64,000 nt of DNA, taken from the NCBI GenBank assembly GCA_019749805.1, contig JAIEPH010000028.1, positions 1 through 64,000 on the forward strand, given 5' to 3'. The notes beneath the pieces are model-generated. The model had not been told where the DNA came from, ran no database searches, and saw nothing but the letters and a program-made list of their open reading frames with translations. Made by a program: the position numbers and the translations under genes. Source of the DNA: Mycobacteriaceae bacterium (GTDB lineage Bacteria; Actinomycetota; Actinomycetes; Mycobacteriales; Mycobacteriaceae). Within the stretch, counting starts at the first letter, position 1. The number at the start of each line of letters is the position of its first letter. Of this stretch, positions 1-10,999 are shown in pieces.

Positions 1-199
1 CATTGCCACTTGCCGGGGTCTTGTCCGCGGCGGGTTTGCCGCCGCCGAAGGATTCGCGCAGCCGGCGCGCAACGGGGGCCTCCACAGTGGAGGACGCGGA
101 TTTGACGAATTCGCCCTGATCGCTCAGGCGGGCGAGAACTTCCTTACTGGTGACACCGAGCTCTTTTGCCAACTCGTGTACACGGGCCTTACCTGCCAC
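1..199 (-). CDS. infB: Translation initiation factor IF-2, N-terminal part (gene truncated by window edge)
   Basis: Reverse-strand reading from GTG at 199 gives [51 protein letters not shown], the classic IF-2 N-terminus; sits downstream of nusA/ylxR as expected. Confidence 0.93.
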   Translation of the reverse strand, partial: MAGKARVHELAKELGVTSKEVLARLSDQGEFVKSASSTVEAPVARRLRESFGGGKPAADKTPASGN

Positions 200-266
200 T
201 ACAACTCCTGTCTAGGAGGCGGCAGCGGTGGTCGGCGCCGCGCCTCGGGTTAGCTATGACGCATGG

Positions 267-647
267 TCATCGAGACTTCACGGTGTGCTCATGTTCTTCG
301 CTACCTGTCCTGTCGCCTTGGTGCGCGGCCACTTCAGCGCCTCGAACTGCGCTCAAGTGCTCTTGCACCGCGGTGGTGTCCGGTGAACCGGTGATCCGTA
401 ACGCTCGGACGAATGCTCGCCGCCGGATTGCTGCGTCTAGACACTGCGGATCGAGATGCAACCAGGCACCCCGCCCCGGCAGCTTTCTCGCGGTGTCAAC
501 GGTCACGGCACAGTCGCCATTCCCGCCGTCCGCAGCCACTACACGAAGCAGTTCGACGGCCAGCTCTCGCTTCCGGCAGCCGACGCACGTACGGACCGGT
601 CCCTCTGGTCGTCTATGCGGCGAAGCAGGAGTCTCGCGCTGGATCAC
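267..647 (-). CDS. ylxR: YlxR family (DUF448) RNA-binding protein
   Basis: ORF with RTCVGCRKR motif, between nusA and infB. Confidence 0.9.
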   Translation of the reverse strand: MIQRETPASPHRRPEGPVRTCVGCRKRELAVELLRVVAADGGNGDCAVTVDTARKLPGRGAWLHLDPQCLDAAIRRRAFVRALRITGSPDTTAVQEHLSAVRGAEVAAHQGDRTGSEEHEHTVKSR

Positions 648-722
648 GGTTCAGTCTAGCCATACCTGGTCGATGCACCTAAATGGCCGTCCGTGCCGAT
701 CGGTCGCGGCACCAACGGCGGG

Positions 723-1724
723 TCATCCAGCCGGTACGGCCTCTGCATCGCTGCGGATGTCGATACGCCAACCCGTCAACCGGGCCGCGAGCCGGGCGTT
801 TTGCCCTTCCTTGCCGATCGCGAGCGACAGCTGGAAATCCGGCACGACGACGCGGGCGGCGCGAGCGGCCTCGTCGATGACGCTCACCGACACGACCTTG
901 GCCGGTGAGAGCGCGTTGGCCACGAACTTAGCCGGGTCGGGGTCGAAGTCGATGATGTCGATTTTTTCGCCGGACAGTTCACTCATCACGTTGCGTACCC
1001 GCTGGCCCATCGGACCGATGCAGGCCCCCTTGGCGTTGAGCCCTGGCACCCGCGACGTCACCGCGATCTTGGACCGGTGACCGGCCTCACGGGCGACCGC
1101 CACGATCTCGACCGACCCTTCGGCGATCTCTGGGACCTCCAGCGAGAACAGCTTGCGCACCAGGTTGGGGTGGGTGCGCGACAGCGTGATCAACGGCTCG
1201 CGTGCGCCGCGGCTGACGCCGACGACGTAGCAGCGCAGGCGGTCGCCGTGCTCGTAGCGCTCCCCCGGCACCTGTTCGGCCGACGGGATGACGCCTTCGG
1301 ACCCCTTGGTCTCACTGCCCATGCGGACGACGACGAGACCGCGCGCATTGGCTCGGGCATCGCGCTGGATGACACCGGCGACGATGTCACCCTCGCGGGC
1401 CGAGAACTCGCCGTAGTTCTTCTCGTTCTCGGCATCGCGCAACCGCTGCAGGATCACCTGACGCGCGGTGGTCGCCGCGATGCGGCCGAAACCCTCTGGT
1501 GTGTCGTCCCATTCGGAGATGACGTTGCCGTCCTCGTCGGTTTCTCGCGCGAGCACCTGCACCACGCCCGTCTTGCGATCGATCTCGATGCGCGCGTCCG
1601 CCTCGTGCCCCTCGGTGTGGCGGTATGCCGTCAGCAGCGCCGACTTGATGGTCTCGACCACGACGTCGACCGAAATCCCTTTGTCAGCCTCAATGGCATG
1701 CAACGCCGCCATGTCGATATTCAC
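723..1724 (-). CDS. nusA: Transcription termination/antitermination protein NusA
   Basis: [37 protein letters not shown]1/KH regions, [26 protein letters not shown]. Confidence 0.97.
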   Translation of the reverse strand: MNIDMAALHAIEADKGISVDVVVETIKSALLTAYRHTEGHEADARIEIDRKTGVVQVLARETDEDGNVISEWDDTPEGFGRIAATTARQVILQRLRDAENEKNYGEFSAREGDIVAGVIQRDARANARGLVVVRMGSETKGSEGVIPSAEQVPGERYEHGDRLRCYVVGVSRGAREPLITLSRTHPNLVRKLFSLEVPEIAEGSVEIVAVAREAGHRSKIAVTSRVPGLNAKGACIGPMGQRVRNVMSELSGEKIDIIDFDPDPAKFVANALSPAKVVSVSVIDEAARAARVVVPDFQLSLAIGKEGQNARLAARLTGWRIDIRSDAEAVPAG

Positions 1725-2260
1725 CGCGGGCCCCCCTTCCCAGCTTGACCGGTCAGCTCCAACTCACGCTTGTTCGGAGGTGAAAACTCAACCTGTACAA
1801 CCGCTTTGGCGATGTCTTCCATCGATAGCTCACGGACCGACAGATCGGCACCACGCCCTTTACGTACCACCAATCGCACGGTGCCATCGCTGGTTTCACC
1901 TAATCTGCCAGTCAATTCGGCACCATCGGACAGCGTCAGCTCGACCTTACGGCCGCGCGCGCGGCGGAAGTGCTTCTCGGTGGTGAGCGGGCGGTCCACT
2001 CCTGGCGATGTGACCTCGAGGACGTATGGCGTCGCGTCGCCGTCGACTCGGTCCAAGAGTTCGGATGCGGATCGAGACAGTGCGGCGGCCGAATCCAGAT
2101 TCAGACCGTCGTCGCCATCGGCCACCACCGTGATGCGGGGCGGACGTGCGGCGGCGTCAATAATCACATCTTCGATGTCGTAGCCTGCGCACGCGAATTC
2201 GCCACCAAGCAGCTCGATGACCTGCTGCTGCGAAGGTAATCCCGCAGACCGCTCCGTCAC
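1721..2260 (-). CDS. rimP: Ribosome maturation factor RimP
   Basis: [35 protein letters not shown]...[33 protein letters not shown] start chosen inside the longer ORF; overlaps nusA start by 4 bp. Confidence 0.92.
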   Translation of the reverse strand: MTERSAGLPSQQQVIELLGGEFACAGYDIEDVIIDAAARPPRITVVADGDDGLNLDSAAALSRSASELLDRVDGDATPYVLEVTSPGVDRPLTTEKHFRRARGRKVELTLSDGAELTGRLGETSDGTVRLVVRKGRGADLSVRELSMEDIAKAVVQVEFSPPNKRELELTGQAGKGGPR

Positions 2261-2406
2261 GGCGAGCTCCTCATCTTGAATTGTTCGGACACAGGTTCGG
2301 CGTGTCCCGGCACTTGGACACTGAAACCGCCTTTCAACGATACGCCAGCGCCGCCGCGCCAACCGGCAAAAGCGCGGTGGGCGTCGACCGTCGCTGCAAT
2401 GGCAAG

Positions 2407-2916
2407 ATGTTGCACGTGCCGAGCCCGAACCCGACCGTCAGCAGGCGGCGAGTGCTGCTCGGTACGGCGGCGTTGGCATTGCTCGGCGCGTCGGTGGCCG
2501 CCTGCGGTTCGTCGGAACCGCCTCCCGAGGTCGACGAGCTGGCCGCCCAACTCGAACGAGCCCGCACGGACAGCCAATTGGCGACCGACGCGGCGGCCGC
2601 CGCGCGCGGCGACATCGTCGAGGCCCTGAACGCCGTCGCGTCCGAGCGAGCGGCGCACGCCCAGGCGCTGACCGACGAACTGGTCAGGATGCGCGGGACG
2701 GATGCGCCTACCGCCACCCCGACCAGCACGACGGCAGCCCCGGCCACGGCCCCGACTGTGAAGGACGTCATCTCCGCGCTGACGCAGTCCGCGGCCAGCG
2801 CTACCGAGCTGGCGACCAAGATGTCGGGGTACCGAGCCGGCCTGCTGGGCTCGATCGCCGCGGCATGCACCGCGGCCTACACCGTCGCGTTGGTTCCGCC
2901 GGGGAGCGCGCAATGA
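2407..2916 (+). CDS. Tat-type lipoprotein, ferritin-like/coiled-coil helical protein
   Basis: [25 protein letters not shown] signal with RR and lipobox; helical remainder; overlaps the next gene. Confidence 0.75.
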   Translation: MLHVPSPNPTVSRRRVLLGTAALALLGASVAACGSSEPPPEVDELAAQLERARTDSQLATDAAAAARGDIVEALNAVASERAAHAQALTDELVRMRGTDAPTATPTSTTAAPATAPTVKDVISALTQSAASATELATKMSGYRAGLLGSIAAACTAAYTVALVPPGSAQ

Positions 2917-3422
2917 CGTCCCCCGAACCGACACCCTCGACGACGACGTCGTCGCGGGCCGCCGAACCCACCAGCCCGTCACGGCCGCAGAATGCCGCCG
3001 ACGCGGCGTTGTTCGACGCGATCGCGACGGCGCAGGCGTCGATCTACGGCTACGGGATCGTGTCGGCTCATTCGCTCCCGGACCTGAACTACCTCGTGTC
3101 GTCATCGATGGCCGCGCACCGCCAACAGCGCGAGGAGGCGTTGGCGATGCTGCAGGCACGTTCCGTGGACGCCCCGCTGCCCGCGGCAGGGTACGAGTTG
3201 CCGATGGAGGTGGACAACCCCACCGATGCGGCCAATCTCGCGGTGCGAATGGAAGAGGACTCCGCGGTTGCGTGGCGGGCCGTCGTGGAACAGGCCACCG
3301 ACGAGAAGGAGCGCGCGTTCGCGGTGGGCGCGCTGACGGATTGCGCGGTCAGGGCGGCACGATGGACCCGCGCTCTGGGCACGACGCCGATCACGGTCGC
3401 CTTCCCCGGCGGCACTGAATAG
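2913..3422 (+). CDS. DUF4439 ferritin-like domain protein
   Basis: DAALFDAIATAQASIYGYGIVSAHS...AHRQQREEALAMLQARS pattern typical of DUF4439. Confidence 0.8.
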   Translation: MTSPEPTPSTTTSSRAAEPTSPSRPQNAADAALFDAIATAQASIYGYGIVSAHSLPDLNYLVSSSMAAHRQQREEALAMLQARSVDAPLPAAGYELPMEVDNPTDAANLAVRMEEDSAVAWRAVVEQATDEKERAFAVGALTDCAVRAARWTRALGTTPITVAFPGGTE

Positions 3423-3446
3423 CGTCACCTGGCGCGAGCGCAGCGC

Positions 3447-5198
3447 TCAGGAACTCAGTGCCGTCGAGATGTCAGTGGCCGCGTTTTCGATTGGGATTTC
3501 CCGGTTTTCGCCGGAAAACCGGTTGCGCAACTCCACGACGCCGTCGGCCCAGCCGCGCCCGACCACCACGATCCACGGCACACCGAGTAGCTCGGCGTCC
3601 TTGAATTTGATTCCGGGTGAGGCTTTCCGGTCGTCGAGCAGCAGCTGCAGACCCTGGGCGTCCAACGCGGTGGCCAGCTCTTCGGCACCGGCGCGGGCGG
3701 CGTCGTCCTTGTTGGCGATGACGACGTGGAGATCGAACGGGGACACCGACGACGGCCAGCGCAGGCCCAGCTCGTCGTGGTGCTGTTCGGCGATCACCGC
3801 GACCAGCCGCGACACCCCGATGCCGTAGGACCCCATGGTCAGGCGCACCGGCTTACCGTTCTCGCCGAGCACATCGGCTTCGAACGCATCGGTGTACTTG
3901 CGGCCCAACTGGAAGATGTGGCCGATCTCGATTCCGCGGGCCGACACCAGGGATCCTGCACCGTCGGGTGACGGATCACCGTCGCGCACCTCGGCCGCCT
4001 CGATCGTGCCGTCGGCGACGAAGTCCCGTCCGGCGACCAGGTCCACCACGTGCTTACCCGGTTCGTCGGCGCCGGTGATCCACGACGTGCCGTCGACCAC
4101 CCTCGGGTCGACGAGAAACCGGACTTCGTTGGCCAGCAACGCTTTCGGGCCGATATAGCCTTTGACCAGAAACGGGTGCTTGGCGAAGTCGGCGTCGTCG
4201 AGCAGCGCGTACTCGGCCGGTTCCAGCGCGGCGCCCAACCGCTTGTCGTCGACCTCGCGATCGCCGGGCACGCCGACGGCCAGCAGCTCCCAGTCACCAC
4301 CGGGGACGCGGGTCTTCAGCATCACGTTCTTGAGCGTGTCCGCGGCGGTGACCTCGCGGTCCAGCACCGAGTTGGCCCAAGCGACGAGGGTCGCGATCGT
4401 GGGCGTGTCCGGGGTGTCGTACACCTTGGCGTCGGGCTGACCCTCGATCGGCAGCGGGTCCGGGACGGCCGTCGTGACGGCCTCCACGTTGGCGGCATAG
4501 CCGGATGCATCGCAGCGCACGAACGTGTCCTCGCCGATGTCGCTTTCGGCCAGGAACTCCTCGGACGCACTGCCGCCCATGGCGCCCGACACCGCCGAGA
4601 CGATGACGTACTCCACGCCCAGTGTGTCGAAGATGCGTTGGTACGCCGCGCGATGCGCCTGGTACTGCGCCCGCAGTCCGTCGTCGTCGACGTCGAACGA
4701 ATACGAATCCTTCATGACGAACTCACGCCCCCGCAGGATGCCGGCCCGCGGGCGCGCCTCGTCGCGATACTTCGTCTGGATTTGGAACAGCAGCAGCGGG
4801 AAATCCTTGTAGCTGCTGTACTCCCCCTTCACCGTCATCGTGAAGAACTCTTCGTGCGTCGGCCCCAGCATGTAGTCGTTGCGCCTGCGGTCCTGCAGTC
4901 GAAAGACGCCGTCGCCGTATTCGGTCCATCGGTTCGTGATTTCGTACGGTGCCTTGGGCAGCAGCGCCGGGAACAGGATCTCCTGGCCGCCGATGGCGTT
5001 CATCTCGGCGCGGACCACCGCCTCGATCTTGCGCAGCACCCGCAAACCCAGCGGCAGCCAGCTGTACAGCCCCGGGCCGATCGGGCGGACATAGCCGGCC
5101 CGGATCAACAACTTGTGGCTGGCAACCTCGGCGTCGGCGGGGTCGTCACGCAGGGTGCGCAGGAACAGCTGCGACATGCGAGTGATCACGAGCGACAA
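3447..5198 (-). CDS. proS: Prolyl-tRNA synthetase
   Basis: [51 protein letters not shown]; class II aaRS motifs. Confidence 0.97.
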   Translation of the reverse strand: MSLVITRMSQLFLRTLRDDPADAEVASHKLLIRAGYVRPIGPGLYSWLPLGLRVLRKIEAVVRAEMNAIGGQEILFPALLPKAPYEITNRWTEYGDGVFRLQDRRRNDYMLGPTHEEFFTMTVKGEYSSYKDFPLLLFQIQTKYRDEARPRAGILRGREFVMKDSYSFDVDDDGLRAQYQAHRAAYQRIFDTLGVEYVIVSAVSGAMGGSASEEFLAESDIGEDTFVRCDASGYAANVEAVTTAVPDPLPIEGQPDAKVYDTPDTPTIATLVAWANSVLDREVTAADTLKNVMLKTRVPGGDWELLAVGVPGDREVDDKRLGAALEPAEYALLDDADFAKHPFLVKGYIGPKALLANEVRFLVDPRVVDGTSWITGADEPGKHVVDLVAGRDFVADGTIEAAEVRDGDPSPDGAGSLVSARGIEIGHIFQLGRKYTDAFEADVLGENGKPVRLTMGSYGIGVSRLVAVIAEQHHDELGLRWPSSVSPFDLHVVIANKDDAARAGAEELATALDAQGLQLLLDDRKASPGIKFKDAELLGVPWIVVVGRGWADGVVELRNRFSGENREIPIENAATDISTALSS

Positions 5199-5216
5199 CC
5201 TTACTGACCGGGTCCG

Positions 5217-6749
5217 CTAGAGCTCGCCCGCCTCCACCGCCTCGCGGGTGTGCTGGGCGGCCGCGATCTGGCGCGCCGAGAATCCGATCCAGAAGGCCGT
5301 GACGCCGACGATCACCGCAACGCCTGCGACCCAGAGCAACGAATAGGTGTAGCCGTAGCCCAGCGCATCAAGCTGCGCGGGAGTCATGTCCTTGACCGGA
5401 CCCGTCGTACCGCCGAGATAGAGCGTGCGGGAGGTCTGCACGGCCTGGATCACGACCAGCACCACCGGACCGCCGAGGTTCTGCACCATCAGCGTGATCG
5501 ACGACACCGGGCCGATCTCCTTCGGTCCCACCCCGGCGATCGCACACAACGGCAGGATCACCGCGATCGCGCCGATGCCGAAGCCGCCGACGATGACGAG
5601 TCCGAACAGGTCCGGAAAGTACGGGACATCGCGGTCCAGCGTCGAGCCGTAAAGCATGGCGGCGAGCACGAACAACCCGCCGCCGAGGATCAGCCAGCGC
5701 GGCGCCACCAGTGGCGCGAGCTTGGCCGCCACGATGCTGCCGATGCCGAACGCGATCGCAAACGGGATGAAACTCACGCCCGCGCGCAGCGGTGAATAGC
5801 CGAGCACATCCTGCACGAGCAGGCCGACCATCACGCTGAGCGTCAACATGACGCCGCCCGCGAGGAACAGCGAGATGAAGGTCATCACCCGGTTGCGGTT
5901 GTCGAACACCGAGAACGGCACGATCGGGTGGTCGGCCTGGCGCTCGACGATCAGGAACGCGATGAAGAAGATCGCCGAGGCGACGCCTGCGCCGATCACC
6001 CACGGGTCGACCCAGCCTCGCGGCGGGCCCTGCGTGAACACCAGCACCGCCGAGGTGCAACCCAGAGTGGCCAGGATGGCGCCGGTGACATCGAGCTTCA
6101 GCCGTTCGTGATGCGTCTCGTTGACCTTCAGGACGGCGACGATGATGATCACGATGCCGATCGGAATGTTGATCAGGAACGCCAACCGCCACGAGATGAC
6201 GGTCAAGGCGCCGCCGAGCACCAGCCCCAGGACCGAACCGATGCCCTGCATTGCGGCCGACACCGCCATCGCGCGATTACGGGCCTGCCCAACCGCGTAC
6301 GTCGTCGCAATCAAGGCCAGGCCCGTCGGTGCGGCGATCGCCGCACCGGTGCCCTGCACTGCACGCGCGACGATCAGCGTGACCCCGTCGGTGGCCAGCC
6401 CGCACACCAGCGACGCGATCGTGAACACGCCGACCCCGGACAGGAACGCGCGTTTGTGGCCGATGGCGTCGCCGATGCGCCCGCCGAGCAGCAGCAGTCC
6501 ACCGAAGGCGAGTACGTACGCGGTGATGACCCAGCTCTTGCCGGGGTCGGAGAGGCCGAGATCGGCCTGCATTCGAGGCAGTGCGACGATGACGATGGTG
6601 CCGTCGAGCGTCGACATGAGCTGCATGCCGGTGATCGCGATGATCGCCGGGCCCAACACCGATGACGACAGCGGTTTGGTGGCCCGGTCCGACCCTGAGG
6701 AACCGCCCACCGCAGACATGGCTTGCCAGCCTACCGACCGCAGAATCAC
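5217..6749 (-). CDS. MFS drug-resistance-type transporter (DHA2/EmrB-QacA family)
   Basis: MQLMSTLDGTIVIVALPRMQADLGLSDPGKSWVITAYVLAFGGLLLLGGRIGDAIG; about 14 TM segments. Confidence 0.9.
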   Translation of the reverse strand: MILRSVGWQAMSAVGGSSGSDRATKPLSSSVLGPAIIAITGMQLMSTLDGTIVIVALPRMQADLGLSDPGKSWVITAYVLAFGGLLLLGGRIGDAIGHKRAFLSGVGVFTIASLVCGLATDGVTLIVARAVQGTGAAIAAPTGLALIATTYAVGQARNRAMAVSAAMQGIGSVLGLVLGGALTVISWRLAFLINIPIGIVIIIVAVLKVNETHHERLKLDVTGAILATLGCTSAVLVFTQGPPRGWVDPWVIGAGVASAIFFIAFLIVERQADHPIVPFSVFDNRNRVMTFISLFLAGGVMLTLSVMVGLLVQDVLGYSPLRAGVSFIPFAIAFGIGSIVAAKLAPLVAPRWLILGGGLFVLAAMLYGSTLDRDVPYFPDLFGLVIVGGFGIGAIAVILPLCAIAGVGPKEIGPVSSITLMVQNLGGPVVLVVIQAVQTSRTLYLGGTTGPVKDMTPAQLDALGYGYTYSLLWVAGVAVIVGVTAFWIGFSARQIAAAQHTREAVEAGEL

Positions 6750-6797
6750 GTGCAGTCAGTTGCGGTGTGCGCGACCAACTACGCCGAAGTCACAGCT

Positions 6798-8378
6798 CTA
6801 GAGCTCTCCCTGATCGATCGCGTCCTTGACTTCCTGCGCGTGCGCCACCTGCGCGGCGGTGTAGCCGATGAACAGGGCGACGGCGCCCACGATCACCGCG
6901 ACCGCGGCGACCCACAGCAGGCCGTAGGTATAACCCTGATCCAGGGCGTGCAACTGCGCGGCGTCCATGTCCTTGACCGGGCCGTTGGTACCGCCCAGAT
7001 AGAGCGTGCGCGACGTGATGACGGCCTGGATGATGGCCAGCACGACCGGACCGCCGAGGTTCTGCAGCATCAGCGCGATCGCCGACACCGGGCCGATCTG
7101 GTCGAAGCCGACGCCGGCGATCGCCGACAGCATCAGCGGGACCACGATCATCCCGATGCCCAAGCCACCGATCGTGATCGGGATGACCAGGTTCGGGAAG
7201 TACGGGATGTTGGCATCCAGCGTGGAGCCGTAGATCATCGCACCGAGCACCAGTACGCCACCGGCGATCACCAGCCACCGCGGCGGAAACTTCTGCACCA
7301 GCTGCGACGACACGCCGAGGCCGATCCCGAGCGCGACCACGAACGGGATGAACCCGACGCCTGCCCGCAGCGGGCTGTAGCCCATGACGTCCTGGACGTA
7401 CAGGCCGATCAGGACGGTCAGCGTGAACATCACACCGCCGGCCAGGAACACCGCGGCGAACGTCGCAACGCGGTTGCGGTCCTTGAACAGTTCCAGCGGC
7501 ATCACCGGGTTCTCGGCGGTGCGCTCGACGTAGACGAACGCCAGCAGGAACGCGCAACCGGCCAGGCCGGAGCCGATGGTCACCGGCGACACCCAGCCCT
7601 GCTCGGGCCCCATCGAGAACGCGAACACCGCGGCGGTGCAGCCGAGCGTGGCCAGGATCGCGCCGGTGGCGTCGAGCTTCAGCCGCTCACGGTGCGTTTC
7701 GCGCAGCGTCCTGCGGGCCAGGTGGATCATCAGCAGCCCGATGGGGATGTTGATCAGGAATGCCCAGCGCCAGGACACCTCGGTCAGCGCGCCGCCGACG
7801 ATGAGGCCCATGACGGATCCGATGCCCGTCATGGCGGCGAAGATCGCGGTCGCGGCGTTGCGCGCGGGTCCCTTCGGGAACGTGGTCGCGATCAGCGCCA
7901 GGGCGGTCGGCGACGCGATCGCCGCGCCCACACCCTGCAGCAGCCGGGCGGTGACCAGGGTCGCCTCGTTCCAGGCGAGACCGCACAGCACCGAGGCGAT
8001 GGTGAACAGCGCGACGCCGACGATGAAGGTGCGCTTGCGCCCGATGACGTCGCCGAGGCGGCCGCCGAGCAGCATCAGCCCGCCGAACGTCAGAACGTAG
8101 GCGGTGATAACCCAGCTGCGACCAGCATCGGAGAGGCTTAGCTCGTCTTGGATCTTAGGAAGCGCGACGATCGCGACGGTGCTGTCCATGGTGGCAAGCA
8201 GCTGCATGCCACCGATCGCGATGACCGCGGCGATGAACCGCCGCGAGGGCAGCCAAGCCGGGTACCTGCCGGTTCGCTCCTGGCCGGGGTAGCCCACATT
8301 CATAGGTAACGACCGGTTTGCCCCACCTTCGGCGTCGCGAAACATGGCTGCCCGCTCGGCGTCATTGAGAGCCGTCAT
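6798..8378 (-). CDS. MFS drug-resistance-type transporter (DHA2 family), paralog of the neighbouring gene
   Basis: MQLLATMDSTVAIVALPKIQDELSLSDAGRSWVITAYVLTFGGLMLLGGRLGDVIG; collinear similarity to 5217..6749. Confidence 0.9.
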   Translation of the reverse strand: MTALNDAERAAMFRDAEGGANRSLPMNVGYPGQERTGRYPAWLPSRRFIAAVIAIGGMQLLATMDSTVAIVALPKIQDELSLSDAGRSWVITAYVLTFGGLMLLGGRLGDVIGRKRTFIVGVALFTIASVLCGLAWNEATLVTARLLQGVGAAIASPTALALIATTFPKGPARNAATAIFAAMTGIGSVMGLIVGGALTEVSWRWAFLINIPIGLLMIHLARRTLRETHRERLKLDATGAILATLGCTAAVFAFSMGPEQGWVSPVTIGSGLAGCAFLLAFVYVERTAENPVMPLELFKDRNRVATFAAVFLAGGVMFTLTVLIGLYVQDVMGYSPLRAGVGFIPFVVALGIGLGVSSQLVQKFPPRWLVIAGGVLVLGAMIYGSTLDANIPYFPNLVIPITIGGLGIGMIVVPLMLSAIAGVGFDQIGPVSAIALMLQNLGGPVVLAIIQAVITSRTLYLGGTNGPVKDMDAAQLHALDQGYTYGLLWVAAVAVIVGAVALFIGYTAAQVAHAQEVKDAIDQGEL

Positions 8379-8410
8379 GCGGGTTACCTTACAGTAATCT
8401 TAAGAATCCT

Positions 8411-9607
8411 TTAACCGCCGAAGGCCGCCACGGGACCGATCACGATGATCGCCGGGGGGCGCACGCCGTCGTCGCGGATGCGTTCGGCGGCGTCGCCGAG
8501 GGTGGCTCGCAGGGTCCGCTGCGCTGCCGTGGTGCCGTGTTGTACGACCAGGACCGGCGTTTCTGCAGGTCGCCCACCTTCCAGCAGCACCTTGGCGAAC
8601 TGCTCGATGCGCTCGACGGCCATCAGCAGCACGATCGTGCCCGACATCTGGGCCAGCGCGTTCCAATTCACTAACGATTCGGGGTGGCCAGGCGCAACAT
8701 GCCCGCTGACCACGACGAACTCGTGTGTGACGCCTCTGTGTGTGACGGGAACGCCCGCCAACGCGGGCACTGCTATGGCACTTGTCACACCCGGCACAAC
8801 TGTGACGGGAATCCCGGCGTCCGCGCACGCGATCACCTCTTCGTAGCCTCGCGCGAACACGAACGGATCGCCGCCCTTGAGCCGCACCACGAACTTGCCG
8901 GCCCTGGCCCGGTCGACGAGCACCTCATTGATGGCGTCCTGGGCCATGGCGCGCCCGTACGGGATCTTGGCGGCGTCGATCACCTCGACGTGCGGCGAGA
9001 GCTCGGCGAGCAGTTCCGGCGGCGCCAGGCGGTCGGCGACGACGACATCGGCCTGGGCCAGCATGCGCCTGCCGCGCACGGTGATCAGTTCGGGATCGCC
9101 GGGCCCGCCGCCGACCAGCGCCACCCCACCGGGCAGCACACCCGGCGTCTCGCCGGCGATGAGCCCCTGCTGCAGGGCCTCGTGGATAGCCGACCGGATC
9201 GCGGCCGACCGGCGGTGGTCTCCACCTGCGAGCACCCCGACGGCCAGGCCCTCGTACTCGAACGAGGCGGGGGTCACCGCGGTGCCATCGCGCGCGACGT
9301 CGGCCCGCACACAGAAGATCCGGTTCCGTTCGGCCTCGGCGACGACTGCGGCATTGACGGTCGGATCGTCGGTCGCCGCGATCGCGTACCAGGCGCCGTC
9401 CAGATCGCCGTGACGAAACTCTCTGAGTTCCAACGTGATTCCATCCATCGCCTCGACCGCCGGAGTGGCGCTGCGGGAGATGACGTGCACGTCGGCGCCG
9501 TTGGCCACCAGCAGCGGGAGTCGCCGTTGCGCCACGGTGCCGCCCCCGACGACGACGACCTTTCTGCCGCCAAGACGCAGGCCGACGAGGTAGGCGTTCT
9601 CGGTCAC
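8411..9607 (-). CDS. cysG: Siroheme synthase-type protein: precorrin-2 dehydrogenase plus uroporphyrinogen-III C-methyltransferase
   Basis: N-terminal GLRLGGRKVVVVGGGTVAQRRLPLL and C-terminal VALVGGGPGDPELITVRGRRMLAQADVVVADRL / VVRLKGGDPFVFARGYEE. Confidence 0.95.
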   Translation of the reverse strand: MTENAYLVGLRLGGRKVVVVGGGTVAQRRLPLLVANGADVHVISRSATPAVEAMDGITLELREFRHGDLDGAWYAIAATDDPTVNAAVVAEAERNRIFCVRADVARDGTAVTPASFEYEGLAVGVLAGGDHRRSAAIRSAIHEALQQGLIAGETPGVLPGGVALVGGGPGDPELITVRGRRMLAQADVVVADRLAPPELLAELSPHVEVIDAAKIPYGRAMAQDAINEVLVDRARAGKFVVRLKGGDPFVFARGYEEVIACADAGIPVTVVPGVTSAIAVPALAGVPVTHRGVTHEFVVVSGHVAPGHPESLVNWNALAQMSGTIVLLMAVERIEQFAKVLLEGGRPAETPVLVVQHGTTAAQRTLRATLGDAAERIRDDGVRPPAIIVIGPVAAFGG

Positions 9608-9616
9608 CTGCCGAGT

Positions 9617-10999
9617 TTAGAGGTTGTGGTGGCTGGAGTAGAAACTCGACTCCGCCGCGGCGATGAAGCGCGATACCGCTTGCGGGTGTGCGGCCGGATG
9701 GGTATGCAGGTAGCTCGCGTGTACACCGCCATCTACCGCACCGTCTTCGGTCCGATTGGCGGGGCGGTCGCCGAACACCCAGGCTGGTGCATAGTCTTTG
9801 GTGAATTCCACTGCAGTGCGGTGGAATTCGTGACCGACAGTACGGTCCCCGATTTCGTACAGCGGCGATTCGGTCACCGCAACGGCGTTGCGGTAACCCA
9901 GCGTCAGGCGGTCGGTGAAGTGTGCCGAGCCGGACAGCACACCACACATCGGCTGCCCGTCGAGATCGTCGACCAGATAAGCCAGCCCGGCACATTCGGC
10001 GTGCACCGGTGCTCCGGATGCGGCAAGGCTCTTGATCTGTTGCCGCACAACCTCATTGCCCGACAGTTCGGTACCAAACTGTTCCGGGAAGCCGCCGGGT
10101 AGGACGAGTGCGGCGGTCCGCGGCGGCAGCGATTCGGTCAGCGGGTCGAATTCCACGACGTCGGCGCCGGTTCCCAGTAGCAGTTCGCGGTGCTCGGCGT
10201 AACCGAAGCTGAACGCCTTGCCCGCGGCGAGCGCCACCGTCACGTCCTCGGTGACGGGACCGCCGGCCGCGGGATCCCAGGGCTCGTCGGCGACTCCGCT
10301 GACCGCGATCTCGGCGATCGCCGTCAGGTCGACGTGACGTTCGACGCGGCCGATCATCGCCTCCACCGCGGTACGGGCCCGGATGCCGTGCTCGACGGCC
10401 GTCACGAGGCCGAGATGTCTTGACGGAAGAGATAACTCGTCGACTCTTGGAATGGCGCCGTAGACCGTCAGCCCGGCGTGTTCGCACGCCTGCCGCAACA
10501 CCTCCTCGTGGCGCGTTGACCCGACCCGGTTAAGGATGACGCCGGCGACCCGGATCGTCGAGTCGAACGTCGAGAAGCCGTGCAGCAGTGCCGCGGCGCT
10601 GTGACTCTGGCCACGCGCGTCGACCACCAGGATCACCGGCGCGCCCAACAGGGCGGCCACGTGCGCGGTGGACCCTTCGGCAACGCCCGTGAAGCCGTTG
10701 GCGATCCGCCCGTCGAACAGGCCCATCACGCCCTCGACGACAGCGATGTCGGCCGCGGCGCTGCCATGCCGATACAGCGGGCCGATTCGATGTTCGCCGA
10801 CCAGCACCGGGTCGAGGTTGCGGCCCGGGCGCTGTGCGGCCAGTGCGTGGTATCCGGGGTCGATGAAGTCCGGCCCGACCTTGAAGGGCGCCACGGAGTG
10901 GCCCGCCTTCCGGAGGGCGCCCATCAAACCCGTTGCCACAGTGGTCTTTCCACCGCCGGATGCCGGGGCGGCGATGACCACGGCGGGGGTACTCACCAT
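9617..10999 (-). CDS. cobB: Cobyrinate a,c-diamide synthase
   Basis: VVIAAPASGGGKTTVATGLMGALRKAGHSVAPFKVGPDFIDPGYH plus GATase HAECAGLAYL. Confidence 0.95.
   Translation of the reverse strand: MVSTPAVVIAAPASGGGKTTVATGLMGALRKAGHSVAPFKVGPDFIDPGYHALAAQRPGRNLDPVLVGEHRIGPLYRHGSAAADIAVVEGVMGLFDGRIANGFTGVAEGSTAHVAALLGAPVILVVDARGQSHSAAALLHGFSTFDSTIRVAGVILNRVGSTRHEEVLRQACEHAGLTVYGAIPRVDELSLPSRHLGLVTAVEHGIRARTAVEAMIGRVERHVDLTAIAEIAVSGVADEPWDPAAGGPVTEDVTVALAAGKAFSFGYAEHRELLLGTGADVVEFDPLTESLPPRTAALVLPGGFPEQFGTELSGNEVVRQQIKSLAASGAPVHAECAGLAYLVDDLDGQPMCGVLSGSAHFTDRLTLGYRNAVAVTESPLYEIGDRTVGHEFHRTAVEFTKDYAPAWVFGDRPANRTEDGAVDGGVHASYLHTHPAAHPQAVSRFIAAAESSFYSSHHNL

Noticed and set aside
4050-5207. 385-aa ORF antisense to proS
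   Set aside because: Typical GC-rich shadow ORF; the opposite strand encodes an unambiguous prolyl-tRNA synthetase
6723-8141. 472-aa plus-strand ORF opposite the MFS gene
   Set aside because: R/D/G/H-rich low-complexity translation characteristic of antisense of a high-GC membrane protein gene
8684-10102. 472-aa plus-strand ORF opposite cysG/cobB
   Set aside because: Spans two confident minus-strand genes; no recognisable domain
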